A stretch of 64,000 nucleotides of DNA, taken from contig JAPPUL010000082.1 of NCBI GenBank assembly GCA_026874595.1, positions 436,001-500,000 of the forward strand, written 5' to 3'. The stretch is from Sipunculus nudus (Eukaryota; Annelida; Sipuncula; Golfingiida; Sipunculidae). The position numbers and the translations under genes are program-made. The notes under the pieces were generated by a model that was given only the letters and a program-made list of their open reading frames with translations, had not been told where the DNA came from and ran no database searches. This document shows positions 16,926-25,833 of the stretch, piece after piece; positions within the stretch are counted from its first letter, which is position 1; each line of letters begins with the position of its first letter.

Positions 16926-18497
16926 ATGAAAGTTCCTGATAAAATGCTTATTCAATCTATTGACCGTATTGCTTCTGACGTTTTTAAAATCCCTTCTCTT
17001 ATCCTTATGGAAAATGCCGGTATTGCCATCTGCTCCAAAATTATTGAACTATTTCCATCCATCTCATCCCCTGCTATCATTATCGGACCTGGCAACAATG
17101 GCGGCGATGGCTTTGTCATCGCTAGGTGGCTCTTTACTCGTGGCTTTTCTCCTGCTTTATACATCTTTTGTAACCAGGATAGGTTAAAAGGGGATTCCTT
17201 AATCAATTTTATTGCTTCGCAGAAACTTAATATCAAAACCTTTTTCATAAACAACTACAATGATTGGAATCTGCATAAAGACAAACTCTTTTCTCATGAC
17301 TCTATTATTGACGCTTTGCTCGGAACTGGTATTAACCACCCTCTTAAACCCTTTTATGCATCCGTTATAAGCGATATTAACTCAGCATTTAATAAAACCG
17401 TTTTTGCTGTTGATACTCCTTCCGGTTTGATTCATACCAACGACAACAACCCCCCTTCACAAATCGCTACCAAAGCTACTCATACCATTACCATCGAACT
17501 GCCTAAAATTGGGATGTTCTTAAACGACTACCCAAAACAGGATTTTGTTGGTAAATTACATATTGTAAATATCGGGTTCCCTCCTATTTTAATAAATGAT
17601 TCATCTATTGCAGGGAACTTAATTACAGAGACTCTCATTCGTCGTATAATACCTAATAGACCCCATAATGCTCATAAAGGTACTTTCGGACATGTTCTTG
17701 TCATTGGTGGCTCAAGGCAATTTTTAGGGGCTCCTATCCTTACTTGCATTGCCGCATTAAAATCTGGTTGTGGGCTTGTCTCCCTTGCTTCTATTCCCTC
17801 TATTTGCAACAACTTTTGTAATTCCTTCCCCGAAGGTATCTCTATCCCTCTTGAAGAAAATAAGGATGGCTTTATCTCATCCTCGGCTAAGAATATATTA
17901 ACTGAGAGACTTGATTCCTTCTCTTCTATTGTTTTTGGGCCCGGGCTTGGTATTTCTTATGACAATTTTGAATTAATAAAATCTATTCTAAATAATTATA
18001 ATGGAAAGTGTATTATTGATGCTGATGGCATTAATGTTATCTCTAAATGGTCCGACAACATCACTGCTCTTTTTAATAATAGCCCGGCTGACATTGTCAT
18101 CACCCCGCATATAAAAGAATTTCAACGCTTGACTAAACTTGACACATCTCATATAATAGCTAACAAACTTGCATTGCTTCCTAATATCGCCAACAAATAC
18201 AACATTAACATTCTTTTAAAAGGCAGAAACTCCACTATCTTTTCACATGATAAATCATTCTACTTTAATGTTACTGGCAACGAAGGAATGGCATGTGCCG
18301 GCTCTGGTGATGTCCTGTCTGGTATTATTGGCTCTTTTATGGCTCAAGGTTTATCTGGTCTTGATAGTAGTATTTTAGGTGCTTATATTCATGGCCTTGC
18401 AGGCGATAAGGCCTGTTCCCATGAAACTAGTTATAGCATTACCCCAAGTAGCATTATTAAGCATTTAAAAGATGCCTTCAAGACGCTTATTTTATAA
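16926..18497 (+). CDS. nnr: Bifunctional NAD(P)HX epimerase / ADP-dependent NAD(P)HX dehydratase
   Basis: 523 residues from the ATG at 16926; the frame is open further upstream but overlaps the preceding gene. The N-terminal YjeF_N epimerase domain (~1-210) shows ILMENAG and the GPGNNGGDGFVIAR phosphate-binding motif. The C-terminal ribokinase-like dehydratase domain (~225-520) shows HKGTFGHVLVIGGS, a GPGLG motif and the NEGMACAGSGDVLSGIIG signature. It repairs hydrated NADH and NADPH in the cytosol. This fused arrangement is the usual one in bacteria. No Shine-Dalgarno sequence is visible upstream (TTGTATTTAATTTGT), as for other plus-strand genes in C-rich DNA. It is 16 bp downstream of the lipoprotein gene and may be cotranscribed with it. 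Confidence 0.94.
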   Translation: MKVPDKMLIQSIDRIASDVFKIPSLILMENAGIAICSKIIELFPSISSPAIIIGPGNNGGDGFVIARWLFTRGFSPALYIFCNQDRLKGDSLINFIASQKLNIKTFFINNYNDWNLHKDKLFSHDSIIDALLGTGINHPLKPFYASVISDINSAFNKTVFAVDTPSGLIHTNDNNPPSQIATKATHTITIELPKIGMFLNDYPKQDFVGKLHIVNIGFPPILINDSSIAGNLITETLIRRIIPNRPHNAHKGTFGHVLVIGGSRQFLGAPILTCIAALKSGCGLVSLASIPSICNNFCNSFPEGISIPLEENKDGFISSSAKNILTERLDSFSSIVFGPGLGISYDNFELIKSILNNYNGKCIIDADGINVISKWSDNITALFNNSPADIVITPHIKEFQRLTKLDTSHIIANKLALLPNIANKYNINILLKGRNSTIFSHDKSFYFNVTGNEGMACAGSGDVLSGIIGSFMAQGLSGLDSSILGAYIHGLAGDKACSHETSYSITPSSIIKHLKDAFKTLIL

Positions 18498-18622
18498 CCT
18501 CTCCCCCCTGTTTTCTACTTATTACTCTTTTTTTAACATCTACTTTATACCTCTTTTGTAATTATTTAGTATATTGTGATATAGCCAAGCCATTTTATTA
18601 AACCCTTAATAAGGAGTGAGCT

Positions 18623-19192
18623 ATGCAAAGATTTATGGTACTGTTTATAGTTTCTACACTTGTTATTAGTACAAATGCAAGTACTCTAACTAAAAAAGAA
18701 GCTACGACAAAAGGTAAAAATGCAATCCAAAAATTCGGCAAAACCTTAAAACAAAATCTTATAAAACATATGAAAAGCGGAGGCCCTGTCAAAGCTGCAA
18801 CATTTTGTAGTTTAAAAGCCAGCTCTTTAAAAGCTTCTCTAAATAAATCATTTAAAGAAGGTGTTGCTGTAAAAAGAATATCACTTAAAAATAGAAATCC
18901 TAATAACTTTCCTAAAGACGAGCTTGAAAAGCGTTTATTACAAGAATTTGAAGCTGGTAGCAAAAAGAATAAAAAGTATAAGCAATTACTCGTCAGGGAG
19001 ATCTCAAACAAGCATTATAAAGTATTAAAACCTTTGTATATGGAAGGAAGCTGTATACAATGTCATGGCTCGGCTAAAAGTAGAAATGCCAAAGCTTATA
19101 GAATCATAAAGAGAAAATATCCAAACGATAAAGCCATAGGTTATAAACTAGGCGATTTTAGAGGTTTTATTGTAGCTGACGTTAGGGAATAA
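18623..19192 (+). CDS. Exported DUF3365 (Tll0287-like) heme-binding protein
   Basis: 189 residues. A signal peptide covers ~1-20 (VLFIVSTLVISTNAS). The mature part matches DUF3365: GPVKAATFCSLKA, a helical core with VKRISLKNRNPNNFP, then VLKPLYMEGSCIQCHG with a c-type heme motif at C144-x-x-C147-H148. The tail ends with YKLGDFRGFIVADV, typical of the family. Known members are periplasmic heme proteins, standalone or as sensor domains. The ATG has AAGGAG 9-14 bases upstream (AATAAGGAGTGAGCT). The gene stands alone between nnr and the GLUG lipoproteins. A partner is unknown; a redox-sensing or electron-shuttle role is inference. Confidence 0.85.
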   Translation: MQRFMVLFIVSTLVISTNASTLTKKEATTKGKNAIQKFGKTLKQNLIKHMKSGGPVKAATFCSLKASSLKASLNKSFKEGVAVKRISLKNRNPNNFPKDELEKRLLQEFEAGSKKNKKYKQLLVREISNKHYKVLKPLYMEGSCIQCHGSAKSRNAKAYRIIKRKYPNDKAIGYKLGDFRGFIVADVRE

Positions 19193-19276
19193 GATTCAAA
19201 AAACGAATAAGATTCAAAATGTTTCAAAAGAATCTATAAACAGATAAGCAGAAACAATTAGCACTATTAGTAGCCC

Positions 19277-20275
19277 TTAAGGGCTTTGCCACTTTAACTT
19301 AGGCCACCCAGCTGTAAAATCCCATACGTTGGCAAAATCCCAGCCTTTGAATATCTCAACATCGTCGTTGTCATCAGAAGGCGTCTCTAGAGTATCATAG
19401 TACTTATTATCTCTTTTTACGATATTAGCCCTCTTGCTTACTCCTATACCCTTACCAGTATCCGTTTTCCCTGTGCCCTCTTTGTCATAGTAGCTGTTTT
19501 CTATTGTGTTCTGGGCATCAGGCCATCCAACCAGACCGCCGACATAAAAACCTGTACCAGTAACCCGTCCCGTTGCATATGAGTTTTTTATAGTCCCATT
19601 GATGGTATACCCAACAAGACCACCCATTACACTCTCACCAGTAAGCGCTCCCGTTGCATATGAGTTTTCTATAGTCCCCCCGGAGTTATAACCAACAAGA
19701 CCGCCTACATAATTATAATCAGTACCAGTAACCGCACTGGCTGCATAAGAGTTTTCTATAATGCCTCCGTTAGACCCAACAAGACCGCCAACCTCTCCTT
19801 CAGCTGTAATAGTGTCACCCTTTACATAGACATTCATTATTGTTCCTTCACTCGCTCCTATAACTCCTACATAACTCTTGCCTGTAATCTTTACATTTTC
19901 AAAGGTGAGGCCTTTTATAGTCCCATCCTTTGCATAGCCAATTACTCCTACATAATAAGTATCACTCTTCTCAATTTTAACGTTTTTTATGGTATGTCCT
20001 GCTCCGTCTAGCACTCCTGTAAAAGGTTTGTCTTTAGTTCCTATTGGCTGGAAGTCTGTCTTACTCGCAAAGTCAATATTTGCTGTAAGCGTGTAATTAC
20101 AAGACAAGTTTTCTCTTATTTTGTCAAACTCTTCATAGCTAGATATAGAAATATTACAGCTAGTTGTCTCCTGTCCACTTGGACCCTGTCCACTTGGCGT
20201 GTTCGTCATGTCATTTCCACAGCCCAAAACCACAAGACTACTCAAAATAAACACTGCTATACTTTTATTTTTCAT
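19277..20275 (-). CDS. GLUG-repeat lipoprotein, copy 1
   Basis: 332 residues from the ATG at 20275; a GTG nine bases upstream is in frame, but GTAGGAG is correctly spaced for the ATG. The signal sequence (KNKSIAVFILSSLVVLGCGN) ends in a lipobox. After a Ser/Gln/Pro linker and a conserved CNISISSYEEFDKIR block come GLUG-motif repeats (VGGLVGYNSGGTIENSYATG) that form a right-handed beta helix, then a C-terminal domain ending in FTAGWPKLKWQ. The family is found on bacterial surfaces, often as adhesins or binding modules. It is the last of three tandem paralogs and the most downstream in transcription. An AGCCCTTAAGGGCT palindrome overlaps its stop codon. Confidence 0.9.
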   Translation of the reverse strand: MKNKSIAVFILSSLVVLGCGNDMTNTPSGQGPSGQETTSCNISISSYEEFDKIRENLSCNYTLTANIDFASKTDFQPIGTKDKPFTGVLDGAGHTIKNVKIEKSDTYYVGVIGYAKDGTIKGLTFENVKITGKSYVGVIGASEGTIMNVYVKGDTITAEGEVGGLVGSNGGIIENSYAASAVTGTDYNYVGGLVGYNSGGTIENSYATGALTGESVMGGLVGYTINGTIKNSYATGRVTGTGFYVGGLVGWPDAQNTIENSYYDKEGTGKTDTGKGIGVSKRANIVKRDNKYYDTLETPSDDNDDVEIFKGWDFANVWDFTAGWPKLKWQSP

Positions 20276-20402
20276 TGTGTTCACTCCTACATATAATTAA
20301 TTTTAGTTATTATAATAAACCTAATATAACCCTTTAATTATATTTTACTACGCTTTACTACTCTTTTTATGATTAGTGCTACACTTTCTTATCGCCCGAT
20401 AC
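20276..20402. repeat. Duplicated upstream/intergenic segment between GLUG copies 1 and 2
   Basis: This segment is almost identical to 21360-21485: one substitution in the first ~100 bases, then differences only at the far end. Each holds GTAGGAGTGAACACA just before a GLUG start and a TATAAT hexamer 33-38 bases further upstream on the minus strand, so each copy probably carries its own promoter. The duplicated unit therefore spans gene plus intergenic, about 1.1 kb, and arose by tandem duplication. Confidence 0.9.
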
Positions 20403-21359
20403 TTAAAGGCTAGTTCGTTGCCACTTTAACTTAGGCCACCCAGCTGTAAAAACCCATACACTTGCAAAATCCCAGCCTTTGAATATCTCAACATCGTCAT
20501 CCTCAGAAGACGTCCCTTTACTATCATAGTACTTATTATCTCTTTTTACGATATTAGTCCCCTTGCTTACTCCTATACCCTTATCAGCATCCGTTTGCCC
20601 TGTGCCCTCTTTGTCATAGTAGCTGTTGGATACTGTGTTGCTATAGTTTTTTCCAACAAGACCGCCTATATTTATCTCGGTCTCCTCTGGAGGAGTACCA
20701 GTAACAGTAACCGCTCCCGTTGCATATGAGTTTTTTATACTGCTATAACTTGACTTATAACCAACAAGACCGCCTATATTTATCTCGGTCCCCTCTGGAG
20801 GAGTACCTGTATAAGTAGCAGAAGCAGTTGAATAAGAGTTTTCTATAGCGCTATCAACGATTGTACCAACAAGTCCGCCTACCGTAGAGTAACTACTACC
20901 CTCTACTTTACCACCGATTACACTAAGCTCCATTATCTTACTATCATGTACTTCTCCTACTACAGCACCTACACGTTTGCCTTTAACATTTGCATTCTCA
21001 ACAACAAACTTCTTAATAGTAGCACCCTTTGCATAGCCAATTACTCCTACATAATCAGTATCACTATTCTCAATTTTAACGTTTTTTATCGTATGTCCTG
21101 ACCCGTCTAGCACTCCTGTAAAAGGTTTGTCTTTAGTTCCTATTGGCTCAAAGTCTGTGTTACTCGCAAAGTCAATATCTGCTGTAAGCGTGTAATTACA
21201 AGACAAGTTGTCTCTTATTTTGTCAAACTCTTCATAGCTAGATATAGAAATATTACAGCTAGTTGTCTCCTGTCCACTTGGCGTGTTCGTCATGTCATTT
21301 CCACAGCCCAAAACCACAAGACTACTCAAAATAAACACTGCTATACTTTTATTTTTCAT
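20403..21359 (-). CDS. GLUG-repeat lipoprotein, copy 2
   Basis: 318 residues from the ATG at 21359, with the same signal peptide and lipobox as copy 1. The N-terminal block up to about residue 100 is nearly identical to both neighbours; the central GLUG region is divergent. It contains a segment (VVENANVKGKRVGAVVGEVHDSKIMELSVIGG, quoted only in part elsewhere) shared with copy 3 but not copy 1, and a TGTPPEGTEINIGGLVGYK module repeated twice within the gene. The C-terminal domain matches both paralogs. The mosaic pattern points to recombination between copies. It is secreted and lipid-anchored by inference; binding target unknown. Confidence 0.9.
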   Translation of the reverse strand: MKNKSIAVFILSSLVVLGCGNDMTNTPSGQETTSCNISISSYEEFDKIRDNLSCNYTLTADIDFASNTDFEPIGTKDKPFTGVLDGSGHTIKNVKIENSDTDYVGVIGYAKGATIKKFVVENANVKGKRVGAVVGEVHDSKIMELSVIGGKVEGSSYSTVGGLVGTIVDSAIENSYSTASATYTGTPPEGTEINIGGLVGYKSSYSSIKNSYATGAVTVTGTPPEETEINIGGLVGKNYSNTVSNSYYDKEGTGQTDADKGIGVSKGTNIVKRDNKYYDSKGTSSEDDDVEIFKGWDFASVWVFTAGWPKLKWQRTSL

Positions 21360-21493
21360 TGTGTTCACTCCTACATATAATTAATTTTAATTATTATAAT
21401 AAACCTAATATAACCCTTTAATTATATTTTACTACGCTTTACTACTCTTTTTATGATTAGTGCTACACTTTCTTATCGCCCGATACTTAAAGG

Positions 21494-22597
21494 TTAATTC
21501 GTTTGCCACTTTAACTTAGGCCACCCAGCTGTAAAAACCCATACACTTGCAAAATCCCAGCCTTTGAATATCTCAACATCGTCGGTAGTTATATCCTCCG
21601 TCCCTAGAGTATCATAGTACTTATTATCTCTTTTTACGATATTAGCTTTCCCACTTACTCCTATACCCTTACCTCTATCCATTTGCTTTGTGCTTGTTTT
21701 GTCATAGTAGCTGTTTTCTATTGTGTTCTGGCCATCAGCCAGTCCAACAAGACCGCCTGCAAAACTAGTACCAGGGACCGCTCCCGTTGCATATGAGTTT
21801 TCTATAGTCCCCCCGGAGTTATATCCAACAAGACCGCCTGCAAAAACAGGACGATCACTACCCACTCTCGTAACCTTTCCCGTTGCATATGAGTTTTTTA
21901 TACTGCTATTACTTGAGTTATAACCAACAAGACCGCCTACAGTATCAGCACCAGTAACCTCTCCCGTTGCATATGAGTTTTTTATACTGCTATTACTTGA
22001 GTTATAACCAACAAGACCGCCTATATAACTATTACCCTTAACAGTAGCAGATGAATAAGAGTTTTCTATAATAGTATTGTAGCTAGCTCCAACGAGCCCG
22101 CCGACCTGATTACCATCAGTCTCTACTTTACCACCGATTACACTAAGCTCCATTATCTTACTATCATGTACTTCTCCTACTACAGCACCTACACGTGATC
22201 TGCCTTTAACATTTGCATTCTCAACAACAAACTTCTTAATAGTAGCACCCTTTGCATAGCCAATTACTCCTACATCGTTAACCTTGCTCTTCTCAATTGT
22301 AACCTTTTTTATGGTATGTCCTGCTCCGTCTAGCACTCCTGTAAAAGGTTTGTCTCTAGTTCCTATTGGCTGGAAGTCTGTCTTACTCGCAAAGTCAATA
22401 TCTGCTGTAAGCGTGTAATTACAAGACAAGTTGTCTCTTATTTTGTCAAACTCTTCATAGCTAGATATAGAAATATTACAGCTAGTTGTCTCCTGTCCAC
22501 TTGGACCCTGTCCACTTGGCGTGTTCGTCATGTCATCTCCACAGCCCGCAAAAACAAAACTAAATATAATAATCATTAAAATACTTTTTCTTAACAT
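21494..22597 (-). CDS. GLUG-repeat lipoprotein, copy 3
   Basis: 367 residues, the longest copy. Its signal peptide (LRKSILMIIIFSFVFAGCGDD) and upstream DNA differ from copies 1 and 2, yet from the residue after the lipobox onward (MTNTPSGQGPSGQE) it is the same protein. It has five GLUG-type repeats, two of them adjacent and nearly identical (SSNSSIKNSYATG). The C-terminal domain ends in FTAGWPKLKWQ. The start has AAGGTG five bases upstream. As the first gene transcribed it may be the founding copy, or the recipient of a converted mature region. Surface-exposed role by family. Confidence 0.9.
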   Translation of the reverse strand: MLRKSILMIIIFSFVFAGCGDDMTNTPSGQGPSGQETTSCNISISSYEEFDKIRDNLSCNYTLTADIDFASKTDFQPIGTRDKPFTGVLDGAGHTIKKVTIEKSKVNDVGVIGYAKGATIKKFVVENANVKGRSRVGAVVGEVHDSKIMELSVIGGKVETDGNQVGGLVGASYNTIIENSYSSATVKGNSYIGGLVGYNSSNSSIKNSYATGEVTGADTVGGLVGYNSSNSSIKNSYATGKVTRVGSDRPVFAGGLVGYNSGGTIENSYATGAVPGTSFAGGLVGLADGQNTIENSYYDKTSTKQMDRGKGIGVSGKANIVKRDNKYYDTLGTEDITTDDVEIFKGWDFASVWVFTAGWPKLKWQTN

Positions 22598-22866
22598 ATT
22601 AGCACCTTATCCCTTTTATAGTTTACTTATGAATTATGAAGGTATAAATTTAAGTTAACAACTTTTTTTAAGTTAACAACTTTTTTGTTTTCCAACTTGC
22701 CTACTAGATTATTTGTAATCGCTGTTTGCTTCCTTACTAAAGCTTTTATATAAGTCCATCTAGGCTATTAACTAAGCTTAGTTTATGCACCTTAAAAAAA
22801 CTTGCTTTTTAAATATATGCTTAGTAGCTTTCTAGAATAGCTTATCACTTTATGCGGCGGGTTTTT

Positions 22867-23514
22867 ATGGGAAAAGAAATCTTTTTAAAAGATATTGGTT
22901 CGTTTTTAAAAGATGGTATGACTATTTGTATTGGCGGGTTTTTAGGATGCGGCAGTCCACATAATATTATCGATGAAATTGCAAAAACAGATGTACAAAA
23001 CCTTACATTAATCTCATCTGATACCGGAATAGATAATTATGGCATTGGCAAATTAATCTCAAAGCGGAAAATTAAAAAACTTTATGCCTCTCACATAGGA
23101 ACAAATAAATATACTCAAGAGCAGATGCTTGAAGGCTTTCTAGATGTTGAGTTAGTCCCACAAGGGACTCTTGCCGAAAGGATTAGAGCAGCATCTTGTG
23201 GTCTTGGAGGAATACTTACTAAAGTTGGTTTAGAGACTTTAGTTTGCAACGGAAAAGAAATAATAACTGTAGATGGACAAGAATACCTTCTAGAAAGACC
23301 ACTATATAGCGACATAGCACTTTTGAAAGCTTATAAGGCAGACACTTTTGGCAATCTAATATATAATAAAGCAGCTCGTAACTTTAATGTACCGATGGCA
23401 GGTTCTGCAAAAATATCTATTGCTGAAGTTGAAACTATAGTAAAAGCTGGAGAGTTAGATCCAAACTTTATACATACTCCCTTCATATATATAAATCATA
23501 TAGTAAAGATATAA
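22867..23514 (+). CDS. atoD: Butyrate/acetoacetate-type CoA-transferase, subunit A
   Basis: 215 residues from the ATG at 22867, chosen over an ATG at 22852 because GGCGGG lies just upstream and homologs start near KEIFLKDIGSFL. The subunit A signature is GGFLGCGSPHNIIDEI, followed by TLISSDTG and LLERPLYSDIALLKAYKAD-type sequence (shortened here). With subunit B it moves CoA between acetyl-CoA and short-chain acids such as butyrate or acetoacetate. The order atoD-atoA-atoE, with gaps of 4 and 47 bp, marks a short-chain fatty acid uptake and activation operon. The coding strand is purine-rich, unlike most plus-strand genes here. Confidence 0.93.
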   Translation: MGKEIFLKDIGSFLKDGMTICIGGFLGCGSPHNIIDEIAKTDVQNLTLISSDTGIDNYGIGKLISKRKIKKLYASHIGTNKYTQEQMLEGFLDVELVPQGTLAERIRAASCGLGGILTKVGLETLVCNGKEIITVDGQEYLLERPLYSDIALLKAYKADTFGNLIYNKAARNFNVPMAGSAKISIAEVETIVKAGELDPNFIHTPFIYINHIVKI

Positions 23515-23518
23515 TTCT

Positions 23519-24169
23519 ATGGACGCAAAAGAGATACAAAACGCAAAAGAGATAATAGCAAAACGTGTTGCAAAAGAGTTTAACGATGGTGATTTAATAA
23601 ACCTTGGAATAGGGCTTCCGACGAAAGCAATTAACTACTTATCCTCTAATATAAATGTTAGTTTTCACTCTGAGAATGGTTTTGCTGGGGTATGGGATAA
23701 GGGCACGGTGGAGGATGCAGATAAAGATATTATTGATGCTGGAGGAAATGCTGTACGTTTAAGAGCTGGCGGAGTATTTTTTGATTCTGTTACTTCGTTT
23801 GAGATAATACGCGGTTCACATATTGACATTAGTGTTTTGGGGGCTTTGGAAGTTGATGAAGAAGGTAATCTTGCAAATTGGAAAATACCTGGTAAGTTTT
23901 TGCCTGGTATGGGAGGTGCAATGGATTTACTTTCTGGTACTAAAAAAGTTATTGTATCGACTTTGCATACTGCAAAAGGTAAGCCTAAGATTTTAAAGAA
24001 ATGTAGCTTACCGCTTACAGGGAAATCGGTTGTGGATATGATTATTACGGAACTTGCAGTATTTGAGTTTAATGCTGGCAAATTATTTTTAAAAGAACTT
24101 ACAAAAGGAGTCAGCCTTGAGGATGTATCGAAAGTAACAGAAGCTTCATACGAGGTTGCACTTAGTTAA
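23519..24169 (+). CDS. atoA: Butyrate/acetoacetate-type CoA-transferase, subunit B
   Basis: 216 residues. Subunit B carries the catalytic glutamate in the S-E-N-G signature (FHSENGFAGVW), preceded by NLGIGLPTKAINYL and followed by FDSVTSFEIIRGSHIDISVLGA-type sequence and GKFLPGMGGAMDL. The enzyme uses a glutamyl-CoA thioester intermediate. It starts 4 bp after atoD. G strongly exceeds C on the coding strand (18 against 4 in 23821-23880), so this operon does not share the C-rich composition of the plus strand elsewhere. Confidence 0.94.
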   Translation: MDAKEIQNAKEIIAKRVAKEFNDGDLINLGIGLPTKAINYLSSNINVSFHSENGFAGVWDKGTVEDADKDIIDAGGNAVRLRAGGVFFDSVTSFEIIRGSHIDISVLGALEVDEEGNLANWKIPGKFLPGMGGAMDLLSGTKKVIVSTLHTAKGKPKILKKCSLPLTGKSVVDMIITELAVFEFNAGKLFLKELTKGVSLEDVSKVTEASYEVALS

Positions 24170-24216
24170 TAAATAATAAATAATAATTGAAAATAATAAC
24201 TTTTATGGAGGAGATT

Positions 24217-25575
24217 ATGAACACATTTTTTGGTAAGACTGTAGATGGATCAGTTAATTTAGTAAAGCGTTATTTACCAAATCCTTTTATTTTTGCGGTT
24301 GTACTTACCTTTGTTGTATTTCTTGCGGCTTTTCCTGTAACAAAAGCCTCCCCTGAAGAGCTGCTTAGTGCTTGGTATGGGGGATTTTGGTCTATCCTAA
24401 CATTTGCAATGCAAATGGCTTTAGTACTAGTAACAGGGACCGTACTTGCAACATCTTCTGTTGTTAAAAGATTTCTATCAACTCTTGCAGGCATTGCCAA
24501 AACACCAGGCCAAGCGGTTTTACTAGTAAATTTCATAGCCCTTATAGCCAGTTTTATAAATTGGGGAACAGGATTAGTTGTCGGCGCAATTTTTGCACGA
24601 GAAGTTGCCAAAAAAGTAAAAGGTGTACACTATGCCTTACTTATTGCAGCTGCCTATGCAGGATTCATAGTCTGGCACGGAGGTTTTTCTGGTTCAATAC
24701 CACTTAAAATTGCCTCATCAGAAGGACTTGAAGCACTTACACGGGGAGCCTTAACTCAAGCCATTCCAATAACACAAACTATAGGATCAGCATACAATCT
24801 AATTATAGTAGCCATTCTTACATTAACCATACCTTTTGTCCTTAGGGCAATGCATCCCTCAAAAGAAAACACTACTTTAGTAGACCCAGATTTATTTGAA
24901 GAGCCTGAAGAAGAAAAAACTCTTGACAAAGATAAAATGACTCCAGCCCAAAAGCTTGAAAATGCTGCATGGATAAACATTGTTCTTGGAATAATTGGTT
25001 ATACCCTAATAATCTTACACTTTGCAAAAAATGGCTTTGCCCTAAATCTAAACATAATAAACTTCATTTTCTTATTCACAGCTATAATTTTACATAAAAC
25101 ACCAATTAGGTTAGTACGTGCGGTAGATGATGCTTGTAGAAATGTTGGAGGTATATTATTACAATTTCCATTTTATGCTGGTATTATGGGATTAATGAAA
25201 TTTGCAGGTGCTGATGGTGTTTCTCTTGCAGGTTATATCTCGCAAGCATTTGTTACAATCTCAAATGAATTTACGTATCCTCTCTTTACGTTTATAAGTG
25301 CGGGCATTGTAAACTTTTTTGTACCGTCTGGAGGCGGACAATGGGTAGTGCAAGCACCTATAATGATGCCAGCAGGAGCAGAACTTGGAGTTGACGCTGC
25401 AAAGACGGCAATGTCTATAGCGTGGGGCGATGCATGGACAAACATGATTCAACCTTTCTGGGCATTACCGGCATTAGGCATTGCACGACTTGGAGCACGT
25501 GACATAATGGGATATTGTATTATTGTACTACTTTATTCCGGCATAATTATATCACTTGGCTTGCTCTTCTTTTAA
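24217..25575 (+). CDS. atoE: Short-chain fatty acid transporter, AtoE family
   Basis: 452 residues from the ATG at 24217, preceded by GGAGGAG. An in-frame TTG at 24187 is less likely. Hydrophobic helices run through the protein, with family landmarks RYLPNPFIFAVVLTF, FWSILTFAMQM, FINWGTGLVVGAIFAREVA and NFFVPSGGGQWVVQAP. The transporter imports butyrate, acetoacetate and similar acids. Together with the CoA-transferase it would allow use of short-chain acids released by fermenters. No beta-oxidation or thiolase gene is adjacent. Base skew here is near neutral. Confidence 0.93.
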   Translation: MNTFFGKTVDGSVNLVKRYLPNPFIFAVVLTFVVFLAAFPVTKASPEELLSAWYGGFWSILTFAMQMALVLVTGTVLATSSVVKRFLSTLAGIAKTPGQAVLLVNFIALIASFINWGTGLVVGAIFAREVAKKVKGVHYALLIAAAYAGFIVWHGGFSGSIPLKIASSEGLEALTRGALTQAIPITQTIGSAYNLIIVAILTLTIPFVLRAMHPSKENTTLVDPDLFEEPEEEKTLDKDKMTPAQKLENAAWINIVLGIIGYTLIILHFAKNGFALNLNIINFIFLFTAIILHKTPIRLVRAVDDACRNVGGILLQFPFYAGIMGLMKFAGADGVSLAGYISQAFVTISNEFTYPLFTFISAGIVNFFVPSGGGQWVVQAPIMMPAGAELGVDAAKTAMSIAWGDAWTNMIQPFWALPALGIARLGARDIMGYCIIVLLYSGIIISLGLLFF

Positions 25576-25635
25576 GTAAGCAGCTATTTATAAGTAAGAG
25601 ACTATTTATAAGGCTCGTGTTAGAAGAATGGCAGA

Positions 25636-25725
25636 CTCTCAAGCATTACAGTAAGGTATACTATTCATCTTTATTCCTTTTTATTCCTTGAAGGCTAAAG
25701 GCTAATGATGATTTATGCTTGAGAG
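25636..25725. other. Long-loop inverted repeat downstream of atoE
   Basis: CTCTCAAGCAT (25636-25646) is repeated as its exact complement ATGCTTGAGAG (25715-25725), an 11-bp stem with a 68-base loop. It lies in the 258-bp gap between atoE and the next gene, along with short tandem duplications (CTATTTATAAG twice; TTTATTCCTT twice) and three TATACT-like motifs. It may be part of a structured 3' end or small RNA; nothing else is recognised. Confidence 0.45.
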
Positions 25726-25833
25726 ATCACTATTATACTAAAGAAAGTATACATTCTTATAGATACTATACATCATAAAAGAGAAAGCTTATAGTCCAAA
25801 CCATTAAGACCTTTTCCCGCTATGTAAGAATCT

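Noticed and set aside
19265-19290. AGCCCTTAAGGGCT palindrome as a terminator
   Set aside because: No T run follows on either strand and it overlaps the GLUG copy 1 stop codon; could be chance.
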